NCBI GenBank assembly: GCA_034509735.1
Contig: JACGWO010000011.1
Span: 22,924,979 to 22,988,978 of the forward strand
DNA from: Sesamum alatum
Lineage: Eukaryota; Streptophyta; Magnoliopsida; Lamiales; Pedaliaceae
Length of the DNA stretch: 64,000 nucleotides
Reading direction: 5' to 3'
The notes below the pieces were generated by a model. It had not been told where the DNA came from. It made no database searches and saw nothing but the letters and a program-made list of their open reading frames with translations. How positions within the stretch are numbered: the first letter of the stretch is position 1; the number at the start of each line of letters is the position of its first letter. Position numbers and translations under genes: made by a program. This document shows positions 1-14,786 of the stretch, in pieces.

Positions 1-643
1 ATTAAAAAAAATAAAATTTAATATATCAATTACAAATAAAATTAATTGTTCATGATCTAATTCAAATTCAAGTCGAAAAAGAATTTCAAGTACAAATAAA
101 ATTATTCATAATAAAACAACTCAAATAATTCATATTGAATAATTAATTATACATTAGTAACAACTTCTTCGTCTTCCTCACCGTTAAGTATTGTAGGACA
201 AACTTTCAATTCATCAACTATTGAATAAGTACCTAACAATAAATAAATTAAATGATACAATATTTTGTTAGTGTTTATTCTATCATAATAAAATAAAAGA
301 AAAAAATGTGTATATATATATATCTAAACGGGACGGGTCCTTAAGGACCCCGGACCCGCCCCGGACCCGCCTTCAATTTTTTGGATCCACCATCGGGGCG
401 AGTTTTGCCGGGTTCGGGTCGGATTGCCACTCCTAGTAATAAGTTAAGATTTTTCGGACCCAAAATTCAAACTCTATGAATGGGACTCCTTAGACTCGGT
501 TAGAATTTTTAAAATATTAAATAATATATTTTTCAAAAATAACATTATCTTAACTTCATAAATAGAGACAAATATATTATTTTTTTAAAATAATTATACA
601 TGCATAAAGACTCTAAATACATTAAAATCTAAAACTATCTTAA
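1..643. other. AT-rich intergenic DNA, no gene seen
   Basis: No supportable gene. The stretch is AT-rich apart from a short GC-rich, repetitive tract at about 329-440 built from CGGACCCGCC-like words, which looks like a decayed dispersed repeat. The last nine bases (635-643) are the left target-site copy of the Mutator-type element that follows. Confidence 0.5.
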
Positions 644-1950
644 AGGGTAAAATACAGTTTCATAAATATTTAAAATACATCCCGATGAAAAGTAAAACAC
701 TAAAAAATCCCTCTGTGATCTTCAAAATAGGGCAAAACACCCCCTCGATGCATTAGGTGCATCACACGCGCCTTTTCTTATTTTTTTTTAATTTTGTAAT
801 TGTGAAATGTCATTTTTTCCCTTATTTATACACCATTGATCTCATCTCTTATAAATGGACGATTCAGATTTTGTCAACATTAAAAAAATATATTTTAAAA
901 TAAAATATATTTATATATTTAAATATAATTTATAAAATTTTAAGAATTATAGATATTTATTTATATATAAATATACATTATATTGTATTTTAAATACAAT
1001 ATATTTATGTATATATATGTATATATAGAGAGAGAGAGAATGGGAGGGGCGGCCGGCGCTGGTTGTGGAGGGGGGGCGCCAGGGAGGGGAAGGGGCGGCG
1101 CCCGAGGAAGAGGGGAGGAGACGGCGCAACCGGGAGAGGGGGCGGTGCACTGTGTGAGGAGAGGGAGCAGCGACGGTGAGGGGGCGGCGCACTGTGTGAG
1201 GAAGACGATGGCGACGAGGGGGCGGTGCACTGTGTGAGGAAGACGGCGACGGCGAGAGGGCGCCAGTGGGATGGGGGAAGTGGTGGTGGTGGGAAGGAGA
1301 AGCTTTTCTTAAATATATTTTAATGTATTTAAATATGATATTCATTTATACTATTATATAAAGCAAACCCTGTTTTTATTAATAAATGGCGGTTACTTAC
1401 ACCGTAACACCAAGTTTTTAGTTATACCGATAATACCCCTAAGTTAGTTTTCATTTCATTTCATTCATCCATTCTTTTTTTTTTTTTTTTTAAATACATG
1501 TGCTGATTAATATGTATATTTTCTTATTTATAATAACTTTAAAGCGTGCACTATTATTTTATATGCACGCAGGGACGGCGTGCCCGACGGCTAGTATCTA
1601 ATAAATAAAACGTTCAATATAAACTATGTGAAATCTGGACCATTGAATTGTGTATGAAATCTGGACCTTTGATCCAAATCTATGAACTCTAACCGTTAAT
1701 TTATTTTCTTTTAAATTTCAACCGTTAGACGTATAACAAGCAAGATCTAACGGTTCACAAAAAAAGATGTAAAATAATTTATTGGCAAAATTGGACCCCA
1801 ACTCGCATGAAAGGCGGGTGAGATACACCGCCGGGTTTGAGGTGGTGTTTTGCCTATTTTGAAGATCACGGGGGATTTTTTAATTTTTTGTTCACAAGGG
1901 GGTATTTTAAACATTTATGAAAACACAAGGAGCTAAATTGCATTTTCCCC
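644..1950. mobile_element. Non-autonomous Mutator-type element with GC-rich core
   Basis: The ends are inverted repeats of about 110 bp. The left arm starts AGGGTAAAATACAG and the right arm ends GCATTTTCCCC; both contain the words AATCCC...GTGATCTTCAAAATAGG in opposite orientation. The element is flanked by a 9-bp direct repeat with one mismatch, ctatcttaa (635-643) and ctatattaa (1951-1959), the duplication size of the Mutator superfamily. The core at about 1034-1310 is strongly GC-rich with a short tandem motif (GCGGTGCACTGTGTGAGGA) and sits in very AT-rich DNA. No transposase is encoded. Reading frames through the core are low-complexity and are not called as genes. Confidence 0.72.
1346..1594 (+). 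mobile_element. Helitron-like insert inside the Mutator-type element
   Basis: The segment opens with TATACTATTATATAAAG and the words GGCGGTTACTTACACCGTAACACC, and ends GGCGTGCCCGACGGCTAG followed by T. A CTAG end next to a GC-rich short hairpin, followed by T, matches plant Helitron 3' ends. Similar 5' words recur at 3915, 4168, 22450-22499, 24740 and 42760. The exact 5' end (canonical TC) is degraded, so the left boundary is approximate. Confidence 0.4.
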
Positions 1951-2052
1951 CTATATTAAATTATACAAATATCATTTTTGTGTATGATATGCAAATAAAA
2001 TATACAAATATTTTTTTCATGTATGTCTAAATATGCTTCATATATATATATC

Positions 2053-2515
2053 TGATGGGGAATAACCTAATTTATGATGAAAAGACTGATATATCCTTAG
2101 AGAGGGCCCAGAATCACCAAATTGCCCATGGATCCGCGCACACCCTAGTCGAGTCAGGTCAAGCGACCCGACCCGAATTAACGACCCAATTCGTACAAAT
2201 CGCCAATGTCCAAGATCTAGACCCTCAATCAAGGAGACAACTTAAGCTCATAGATGATGCCACGTGGACCATGCTAGTACGAATACTTGGTGCTATAAAT
2301 ATATCTACCCCACAACATTTAAGGTAAGTGATTCATGTGATATTCGACCAGATTATTCTACCTAATCGCCATATTACCATCTCAACTAGTGTCTGATTTA
2401 AGGATCGGAGGGTCTACGCCGGGAACGCTCCTGGCTAGCTTAACGTGCTTGTTTGTTCTCAAGTTACTAGTCTGGAGAGCCTACCAAATCGAACTTAAAG
2501 GTACTCAACTAAAGT
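2053..2515 (+). mobile_element. Solo LTR-like remnant of a Ty3/gypsy element
   Basis: The segment has promoter-like TATAAATATA (about 2295) and, downstream, GATCGGAGGGTCTACGCCGGGAACGC, wording that closely resembles the R/U5 region of plant gypsy LTRs. No gag-pol is next to it. An open frame through it (2055-2327) has no recognisable domain and is explained by the LTR. I could not confirm flanking duplications, so the ends are approximate. Confidence 0.42.
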
Positions 2516-2948
2516 GAACACTCAAGATCGAGATGCACGATCAGAATCAATATCAAATGTCTAAAATAAAGGATATTAAAATAGTTAGATTTGGATCGGG
2601 TCCAATTGGGGCTTGAAACCATTGTCATTCCTAATTTGTGTCGAGCTACCTCACACTTTCGTTCAATTTTGATAAGACCCAAGTGATTATATATTCATGT
2701 AATCAAATATATAAATATGCATAGTCTTGAACTTTAATATTGTTTGTTATTTTTCATTTGAAATGTCAAATGTCAAAATATTTATTATTTTATTTCGTGA
2801 AAATTGAATTTCCACTTTTAAGTCTCCAACTTAAAGCAATTTGACGGATAAAGCCCATGTTGTTTGAGGGCTTGACCTATAGTCTGGGCCTTTGACAATT
2901 AAAACTCCTCTCTGGACGGCTCAAGTCGGAAAGTTTGGCTTATAAAAA

Positions 2949-3175
2949 GGGATAAATGCAATTTATCACATGTGGATAAAAAAATGAGTAAAAAATTCTC
3001 ATATGAAAAAATAATTAGCAAATTATCCTGTGTTTTGAGAAATGAAATAAATTATCCCTTATCAAAGAAAAACATAGAGATAATTTACTTCATTTTAAGA
3101 TCACAGGAGATAATTTATTAATTATTTTTTCACATGAGAATTTTTGCTCATTCGTATATTATAGGGGGTAAATTA
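2949..3175. repeat. Inverted-repeat MITE
   Basis: The left arm (GGGATAAATGCAATTTATC onwards, including AATTCTCATATGAAAAAATAATTAGCAAATTATCCTGTG) is mirrored by the right arm that ends in TAGGGGGTAAATTAC. Arms of about 100 bp leave almost no loop. No coding capacity. It abuts the next inverted repeat. Confidence 0.6.
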
Positions 3176-3592
3176 CATTTATCTTTCATGAGATTTGATA
3201 TAATTATAAATATCCTCTTGTTGTTTGAAAAATTACAAATATCCCTTAAAGTTTGTAACCATCTAACAAATAACCCATTTCCATCAATTTTTATGGGTGA
3301 ACTGACCAGAATGCCCTTATGCACTGAATTATTTTTATTTAATTCTTAAAAAAAAAATTGGACTACAATGTGCAGGGAGAGGTTTCTTAAGTTTTTTACA
3401 CAAATGAGCAATAATACAATTTGCCTTGGCCGATTTTTCTATAATTTTAATTAAAATTTTAAGGGCAAAATGGTCAATTTTAGGCCTTTGGTTAAAAATT
3501 ACAAACCTTAGGAAAGTATTTATAATTTTTCAAACAGCGAGGGGGTATTTGTAATTATGCTAAATCTCAGGAGAGGTAGATGTAATTTACCC
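3164..3592. repeat. Inverted-repeat MITE of the GGGGTAAATTACA family
   Basis: Left arm: GGGGTAAATTACATTTATC, then a reading such as TTGTTTGAAAAATTACAAATATCCC. The right arm is its reverse complement and ends TGTAATTTACCC. The same family occurs at 53897-54309 and, as a half, at 48480-48570. Non-coding. Confidence 0.6.
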
Positions 3593-4836
3593 AATAAACA
3601 ATTGAAGTCCTGTATTCGAATTCTACTTTATGTGCAGATATTCATCATTTTATATGAACTTATTGTAATAAAAAAATAAGTTGTTATAGACATAAAGTAG
3701 TTGTTTTGATATCACTGTATTAATTTTTTATTATTTTGAAACGCCCTTCAATTAATAAGATAACTAATTTATTCAACTTTTCAAATTTCATATTAACTTA
3801 ACTGCACAATTAATATAATTTATATATTTTATTCTTATTTATAATATATTTAAAGTGCGAAATGTTATTTATCATATCGATGCAGGAATGGCGTGTTACG
3901 ACGACTAGTTGATGTATATATAAAAAGAAACATTCTCTATATTCACAAATAGCGGTTAATGAGACTGCCACACAAATTTTTAAATATGACAATTATCCCC
4001 TAATTAGATAATTTAAAATTTTAAATTTAATTACTTTTCTTTTACAAAAGTAGATCCACGTCATTTAACACTATTACACCAATTCTTTTCTAGTGTTGAT
4101 AATACATAAGTTGATTTTATTTTTCAGATATAATTTATTAATTTATATATTTTATTTTTATTTACAATCTATACTAATATAAAAAGAAAACCCCCTCCAT
4201 ACTCACAACCGACGGTTAATGACACCGCTACACCAATTTTTTATAAAGTAAAAAATGCCCTTCAACTGGTAATATAACTAACTTATTTAACTTCCAAAAT
4301 TTACATTAATTGATAAATTACTTCATTTCTTTCTTTATTTTTTTATTTTTTAATATAATGTATTGATTTATATTTTATTCATATTTATAATAATATATTT
4401 TAAAATATAAAAAAATATTTTATTATTTACACATAAAAACAACATATCACTATTATTAATATATTTTAAAACGTAAAAGATTATTAGATTAAAAACAAAA
4501 AAAAAAATAAAAATAAAAATAAAAAATAGGAGCAGTAGCACTAACTAAAGTCCCAAAAATGGTCAACGCGCATAATCATTCATCCATCCATATTCCGTCA
4601 CACAGTCAAAATGGAAGTAGCATTCAACATCAACACTCATATGGAAATCGTGCCCAAATCAAAATCCCACTTCAACTTTTTCCAACTTCATTCAACATCT
4701 CTGTCCTCCTCCTCCTCTTCTACACTCTCCGACTCCGCCCCACCGTCCACAACCACTCCTCCCTCCTTTAAATACTCACCTCTCCTCCACAAATTCATTA
4801 AAGTGAAGAACACCTTTGAAGAGAAAAAGCTCATCA
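3593..4836. other. Intergenic DNA with Helitron-like ends, then the OPR3 upstream region
   Basis: A Helitron-like 3' end (CGACGACTAG then T) is at 3895-3909. Helitron-like 5' wording (TATATATAAAAAGAAACATTC) starts at about 3915, and a second, better 5' end (A then TCTATACTAATATAAAAAG) is at 4167-4186. From about 4550 the base composition changes to C-rich and T-rich leader sequence belonging to the OPR3 gene. No other gene seen. Confidence 0.45.
4767..4774 (+). promoter_or_regulatory. Possible TATA element of OPR3
   Basis: TTTAAATA about 63-70 bp upstream of the chosen OPR3 start codon, followed by a C/T-rich leader. This is the only TATA-like word in the right place. Weak evidence. Confidence 0.35.
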
Positions 4837-8804
<3,968 letters not shown>

Positions 8805-9758
8805 ATCAGGATGTACATTATCATTTTTGGAGGTGAAAGCTTCCTTAATTATCAGCCTGGACAGAGGAAATCTGTGTATTTCTGATGTTTATCCTAATAG
8901 TAATGTCATGCAGCTGGCCATCTTTTACGCATCAAGTCCTTTAACATTCATAGGCTGGTTTTGCAAAGAGTTTGCTACTTTGCCAGTCTGAGTCTTGTGT
9001 AATATTGGTGTACTAGTAAATCCTGTTGGCATAAGAAAAAAGTTTCAACTTCTGCTTGTCAACGGGTCAAAATTGTCCAAGCTCATACCTTTTATAACGG
9101 GCCTAGATCTAGGCCCAAACTCGTACTTTTAAATCAGGCCCAAAATAAAAAAATTAGGTTTGGACGGGTCTATAGACTTATAGGTCTCGAGTTGGATTGG
9201 GTAGAGTCTATATAGTAATTAATTTATTTGGGCCTCCTTTAGATCTGTGTAGAGACTTACCCTGACCAGTGGCAGTCCTACCAGCTGAGAAGTTACATAT
9301 GTTGTTTATCTTGAGGGAGAAATGATTAGTGAACCTTGTCTATTTTTTGTGCCAATAACGAGGAAAATGTTACATATGTTGCACGCTTTCATTTAGCGTG
9401 GCCTCTCTTGGAATCATTTTCATGTTGAACAGTGAAAATAAATTATATCTACACTCTCTAAGATTTATTTAACTATAAATATATTTTTTATTAGATTGAA
9501 AAGTGCAATTATTTTTTTCGAGATTAGTAAACTGTTACTAACATTATCGAAATTAAAAGTGCCCAAGTAATCAAAATACACTCACTCTTGTAGGATAGAA
9601 AGGAAAGATAAAAAAATATCAAATAAAATTTGGCTATCTCAAAATATGTAATAACATCAAGGCACCCATTTTGTTTCTTATCTTCGTCTCTTTGTATATT
9701 CTCCTGGTGTCGTCATATCTAGCCGTCATTTGGCCTCTTTGTTGTCTATAATCTTCAC
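8805..9758. other. OPR3 3' flank and intergenic DNA
   Basis: The first ~250 bases are probably OPR3 3' UTR (T-rich, no open gene). The remainder is AT-rich with no supportable gene. A frame at 8719-8991 is an out-of-frame shadow of the last OPR3 exon. Confidence 0.45.
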
Positions 9759-10472
9759 TTTAAGAGTATGTTTGGTTGAGGAAAAAGTGAAAGTATAGAA
9801 AAAGTGGAAGTAAAAAGGAATGTATAAGAAAACGTTTAGTGTTTGGTTTGAAGGAAAATATAGAGAGGAAGTAAAGCTAGATGTATATGAAATCCCTCCG
9901 GAGTCCAATTTCGTTTTCGTCCGAAATTGGGTGGAAAAGTGGAAGTATAAGGTCAAAAAGACAACAAAATACATATTTTATTTTTATTTACTCTATTGTC
10001 CATATATATATATATATATATATATTTTCCTCCAATTCGTGTTCGCTCTTTCCGCCACCGACACGAGTAACTTTTAGTTTATTTAAACTAAATAGTTTAG
10101 AATATGAACAATATTCGTTTTGATGAATATTTTTATTAATGAAAAATAAAATATTATTATTCTTGTTTGATATATATTTTTATTACTAAGATTTTTAGAT
10201 CTTTGATATTAGTATAATATTAATTTGTTTATTTTTTAATATAAAATGAATATAAAGGGTTAAACTGTAAAATTACAAAATTAGTATTTTCTTCTTAATC
10301 TAATTTTCTCGTACCAAACAAGGGAAAGTATTTGAGATTTACTCCCCTTCTAATTATATCAAACAACTTGACGGAAAACTATTATTTTTTCCCTTCCCTT
10401 CCCCCTTCCCCTCCCCCTCCTCCTCCCCTTCCACTTTCCATTTTCTCTCATTTGAACCAAACGAACTCTAAA
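9759..10472. repeat. MITE with TTTGGTT-type inverted ends (hAT-like)
   Basis: Left end TTTAAGAGTATGTTTGGTTGAGG and right end CATTTGAACCAAACGAACTCTAAAA are imperfect inverted repeats, a wording common to plant hAT-type MITEs. The interior is AT-rich with a (TA)n run at about 10005-10025. No 8-bp target duplication could be confirmed. Frames across it (9820-10123) show no recognisable protein domain. Confidence 0.45.
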
Positions 10473-11083
10473 AATGCAACATTGACAAAGACCTAGGGGT
10501 GGCTTACCTTCTAAGGATGCTCGGGCTTGGCTCCTGGAGCCCATTGAGTACGATGGCCATTTGGGCCATTTGTAGCTTGGGGCTTGGCTTCCTGTCCTTG
10601 TTGCTATATGGGCCTTTGGGAATGGTTTAGGCCATATTACATTATAGGGCCTGTCATACCTGAAGTTTGGTTTGAATGACACTCGAGTCTAAATAAATAG
10701 TCAAATTAGAGTCAAAATTTGTATTAAGGGTATTTTTTAAGTATAATACATAAATTTCGTTCAAACACTATTTTATAATAAAAAGACCTTATTATGCCAA
10801 ACACCATAACATCTTATAAGATGCAAAAACATCTTAAAAGCTATAACATCTTATTTTATCCAAACACTTTAAGAACTTATTTTTAAAATAAGATCCATCA
10901 TCTTATAAGCTCCTAAAACATCTTATAAAAGGTAGAAGTTTATAAGATGTTTTAAAAAAACTTAGCCAAACACCCTCTAAATCTTCCTTTAAAGAGGCAA
11001 GGCAAGAAATGGTTAGAAGTTAGAACCACTCGAGAAGCTCCTATAATAACACTTTGATGCCTAAGTTAAGGTGCATGAAAATA
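10473..11083. other. Intergenic DNA with a foldback MITE
   Basis: At 10738-10980 several ATCTTATAAG/CTTATAAGAT words and a CCAAACACC end form an inverted-repeat region similar to those at 14870-15360 and 28522-28780. No gene. 11076-11083 (TGAAAATA) may be the left target duplication of the next element. Confidence 0.4.
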
Positions 11084-11407
11084 GGGTACATTTTATTTTT
11101 GGTCCATATATTAGTCCTAGTTTAATTTTGATCCCAATTATTACAAGAATCTCAATTTTAGGACAATATCTTTCGATTTATCTCAATTTTGGTTCCAACA
11201 TCAGAAATTGACAGAAAACATTAACTTCCGTTAAAATGAGGTACATGCCCCTCACATGGTTCGTATTTGGGGGAAAGATATACATGTAATGACAGAAAAG
11301 GCGGGAGAAATATCAAATTAGGGTTCATCGACCCCCAAATTCCACTTACATTTCTGAAAAAATGGAGTCAACAAGTGATTCGGCTTCTACCCAAAGATCG
11401 ATTTATC

Positions 11408-11451
11408 ATGTGTTATTGTGGTAAGAAAGCATCTTTAACACTGTTTTCACA
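11408..11451 (+). pseudogene. GRF zinc-finger fragment in a Mutator-type element
   Basis: Eleven codons (M-C-Y-C-G-K-K-A-S-L-T) match the start of a GRF zinc finger; the intact copy at 56901 reads CYCGRPAALRT at the same place. An upstream ATG at 11362 is in another frame and reaches a stop within 21 codons, so either a one-base indel has occurred or translation began at 11408. The domain is interrupted by the MITE inserted at 11452. The match is short. Confidence 0.4.
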
Positions 11452-11769
11452 CACTACAAAAAATATGATATTTAACCATGGCTAATTGTCATGGTTAATA
11501 CTAAATAACTGTAGCGAATAGTCATTGCTCACGGCCACGCAACGGTTGTCAGCCGTGGTTTTTGCGAGGGTGGCTAAAACATTTTCCATGGCTAAAAGCC
11601 ATGACGAATGTTTTTACCACGGTTAAAAGCCGTGGCAAATAAGTTTTTCATGGTGGAAAAGCTAGTTTTTGCATAAGTTTTTATTTAACCGTAGTTAATA
11701 ATAGTTATTTACCACGATTTTTAGCCATGGTCATTAAAAATGTAGCTAATATTAATTTTTTTTCTAGTG
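11452..11769. mobile_element. CACTA-type MITE, copy 1
   Basis: Starts CACTACAAAAAATATGA and ends TTTTTTCTAGTG, with a 3-bp target duplication ACA on each side (11449-11451, 11770-11772). Interior words such as GCCATGGCTAAAA/CCGTGGTTTTTGCGAGG recur almost unchanged in the copies at 14467 and 23764. Non-coding, 318 bp. Confidence 0.8.
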
Positions 11770-12224
11770 ACATCTTTCAAATTTAAGCAAACATCAACAG
11801 TTTTTCGAAAAAAAAAAAAGAGAGCAAAAACTTACGGTAATTGGGTGGGGGGAAATCATTGAACTTTGGGTCTCGAAGGCTCATTCTTCTCGCAACAATC
11901 TTCTGCTCTTTCATGTCTTCGATGGGATATTCGGGAAAAAAAAAAAGAAGGGTTTACAAATGTTTTTTTGCAGAGGAAACGACAAGGATTTGGGGAAGAA
12001 ATTAGGGTTACAAACTGTGATTTTTCCTCAAATACGCAAGGTATACGAACCATGTGAGGGGCACTTGCCTCATTTTAACAGAAGTTAACGTTTTTTCGTC
12101 AATTTCTGATGTTGGACCAAAATTGAGACAAGGTGAAAGATATTGTCCTAAGATTGAAATTTTTGTAATGATTGGGATCAAAATTGAACTAGAGCTAATA
12201 TATGGGACAAAAATGTATACTCGG

Positions 12225-13130
12225 AGAAAATATTTAAGTTTGTAAGAAATACTAGGTAACAAGAGTTGTAGTTGGGGCATGGAGGACAATTATTTATAAA
12301 TTTTTCCTAATTGTATAATGTTACGTGAACCACAAAACACAAGGATGAATGGTCACGATGAGTTCATATATACTAGGGTGTTGGAGTTAGGTATGATTAA
12401 TCAGACCAAATCTTAACGACCTGAATTGAATAACACGGGTTCAGAGTTGTCCGCAGTGTAAAATGAATTAGAAGAGTAAGTTTTGGTACGATTTACATAT
12501 TTACGTTGAGAGAGAGTGTCGTCAAACCGTACACAAATTGATGTAAATAAAAAGTAAATGTTTGAAAGTCTAAAAAAGAAAGAAACAATAACAGAAATAG
12601 ATATATAAACAAACAATTTTATTAATATGTCAGATGAATCGTCCCAAATTAATGCCGGAGAAGATAGGGAAGGCATAGCCTCCACACATTGCTCATCACC
12701 CTAAACCCTATATCTCAAGCCGACCTGCATATGTCAATTGTCCCTTTGTGTATATACATTCCCATCACTCTTCTCTTTTTCTGCTCATCATTTCAATTTC
12801 ATGGACCACTAGATTTTTATTCCAATATCTACCTACCTAAACATATATATAAATCATCTCAATTTGAATTATTATTATTGTAACATAAGTCAAATTTTAA
12901 TTGTTCCCAGATTTTGAATTCTCATAATTAAATTCGATATATATAAGTAATGTACGTTCAGGATATTCTTTATAAGCACAAAATCTTCTCGGACAAAGAA
13001 CAAAAAGATAGTAACACGTCTCAACTTTTTAAAAAAGAAGTTCACTGACTCGTGCTTCAGATTGCCTTGCCTTTCTTTTGTTTTTTTGTTTTCAAGGGAA
13101 GTTTTTACCTATTATTATTTTTTAATGCAA
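12225..13130. other. AT-rich intergenic DNA
   Basis: No gene supported. Open frames at 12413-12883 on both strands lack any recognisable domain and overlap each other. Confidence 0.4.
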
Positions 13131-13363
13131 TTATGTTGCATTTAACGGGTTTAATGCAATTTGCCTCCCTGTGATATTACAAATCAACAAATTACCCCCG
13201 TATAAAAATAAAATAGCAATTTACCTAAATTGCTCCATTTTAAAGAACACGAGGAAGTAACTTGATTCATTTTTAAAAATACAGGGAGGTAAATTGCTAT
13301 TTTATTTTTTATAAGAGGTAATTTGCACATTTGTAATATCACATGAGGTTGCTTGCATTTTTT
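13131..13363. repeat. Inverted-repeat MITE (ATGCAATTTGCCTCC family)
   Basis: The left arm TAATGCAATTTGCCTCCCTG, with AAATAGCAATTTACC further in, is mirrored by the right arm (GGTAAATTGCTATTTTA ... GAGGTTGCTTGCATTTTT). Non-coding. Confidence 0.55.
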
Positions 13364-13617
13364 ACTCCATTTAACTCTACAAATTCAACTCGTTTTACTC
13401 AATTACTTGCAGATAAAACACAAACTTAATTGGTTATGTGTCGCCTTAATTTGCATTTTGCAACATTAATTAATTGATTCATGCAAAACTAGTTAAATAA
13501 AATTAGTTGCTTTCATTGTGTGATTAACGATGTATTTTCTACTAGGTATATATGTCGACTGCTAACGATTGATGGTTGCTTTCCAGGTAGGTATACACAC
13601 ACACAGTTACATATATA

Positions 13618-14147
13618 GACTTAAATATATTTTTGGTACTATAATTTTGGTATTTTGATATTTTTATTCTTTATCTTTTTAGGATTGCAAAAGAGTCCTG
13701 TAACTTTTTGGTATTTCACAATTTTGGTTCTTCCGGTACCGGTTTTTACAAAATCGCCAGATTAAATCATGTGTACCTCACGTGATTCATTTAAATTGGG
13801 ACTTTTGTTCTGATTGGTTCACTTTTGTCAATATGGATGAAAAATTATAAAAAAAACGACGTGACACATGATTTATTCCGACAATTTTCGCAAAATCCGA
13901 CAACGGAGGGGCCAAAATTGCGAATGTCTAAAAGTTACAGGACTCTTTTACAACCCTAGAAAGATAAATGATAAAAATGTCAAAATTGCGAGGGACATGA
14001 TTTATTCCGACAACTTTTGCAAAATCCGACACCAGAAGGACCAAAAATACGAAATACCAAAAAGTGATAGGATTTAGTTTACAACACTAGAAAGATAAAA
14101 AATAAAAATGTTAAAGTGTCAAAATTAGAGGATAAAAAATATATTTA

Positions 14148-14150
<3 letters not shown>
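13618..14150. mobile_element. Short Mutator-type element related to the 56.5 kb element
   Basis: Inverted ends GACTTAAATATATTTTTGG and TATATTTAACC resemble the ends of the large element at 56492-61779 (GACTTAAATG...). Internal order is also alike: AGTCCTGTAAC, then TTAAATCATGTGTACCTCACGTGATT, then GATTGGTTCACTTTTG. Flanks acatatata/ctatatata may be a degraded 9-bp target duplication, but the DNA is low-complexity. Non-coding; probably a deletion derivative. Confidence 0.55.
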
Positions 14151-14178
<28 letters not shown>

Positions 14179-14466
14179 CACCTAGTTATCTATGAAAACC
14201 AGAATGCAGGAGAGGTGCTGGGATATATATAAAAAGGGTATTTTCACCCCATTTTGATAATTTTTTTTAATATTATTTATTTAATTGTTCCTTATATATA
14301 TATATATCAAGAAAGTATATATACTTATCTAGTAAGCAGCGAAAATCATATTATGGTAAGATAATATTGCAAAATATCATGTGCTGCGATACATCCCAAG
14401 TGGATATGTAAAATTGAATAGAAGATGCAAAGAAATTGCAATAAAAAATCCAATCCGCATTAGTTG

Positions 14467-14786
14467 CACTACAAAAAATATGACATTTAATCATGGCTAA
14501 TTGCCATGGTTAATACTAAATAATCGTAGCGAATAGTCATTGACCACGGCCACGCAACAGTTGTCGGCCGTGGTTTTTGCGAGGGTGGCTAAAATATTTG
14601 TTATGGCTAAAAGCCATGACGAATGTTTTTACCATGGCTAAAAGCCGTGGCAAATAAGTTTTTCATGGTGAAAAAGCTAATTTTTGCATCGATTTTTATT
14701 TAACTGTAGTTAATAATAATTATTTACCACAATTTTTAACCATAATTATTAAAAATGTAGCTAATATTAATTTTTTTTTCCTAGTG
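14467..14786. mobile_element. CACTA-type MITE, copy 2
   Basis: Starts CACTACAAAAAATATGACA and ends CCTAGTG, flanked by TTG on both sides (14464-14466, 14787-14789). Closely matches copy 1 over its whole length, in the same orientation. Non-coding. Confidence 0.8.

Larger units (their letters stand above)
11084..12224. mobile_element. Mutator-type element with about 165-bp inverted ends and a GRF-finger remnant
   Basis: Left arm (about 11084-11255) and right arm (about 12045-12224) are inverted copies, sharing for example AATTTTGATCCCAATTATTACA, AGGACAATATCTTTC, CAATTTCTGATGTTGG and ATGCCCCTCACATGG. Long terminal inverted repeats suggest a Mutator-like element. A possible imperfect target duplication is TGAAAATA/AGAAAATA. 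The core holds, at 11408-11440, codons reading MCYCGKKASLT, which matches the first zinc ligands of a GRF finger (C-x-C-G). This is cut by a CACTA-type MITE at 11452-11769. Beyond the MITE the frame does not continue as a GRF domain. Confidence 0.6.

Noticed and set aside
947..1345. Overlapping reading frames on both strands through the GC-rich block (proline- and histidine-rich proteins)
   Set aside because: Low-complexity translation of a GC-rich minisatellite inside a non-autonomous element; frames open on both strands and no domain.
2055..2327. 90-codon frame starting MGNNLIYDEKT
   Set aside because: No recognisable domain; lies in LTR-like sequence with a TATA motif inside the frame.
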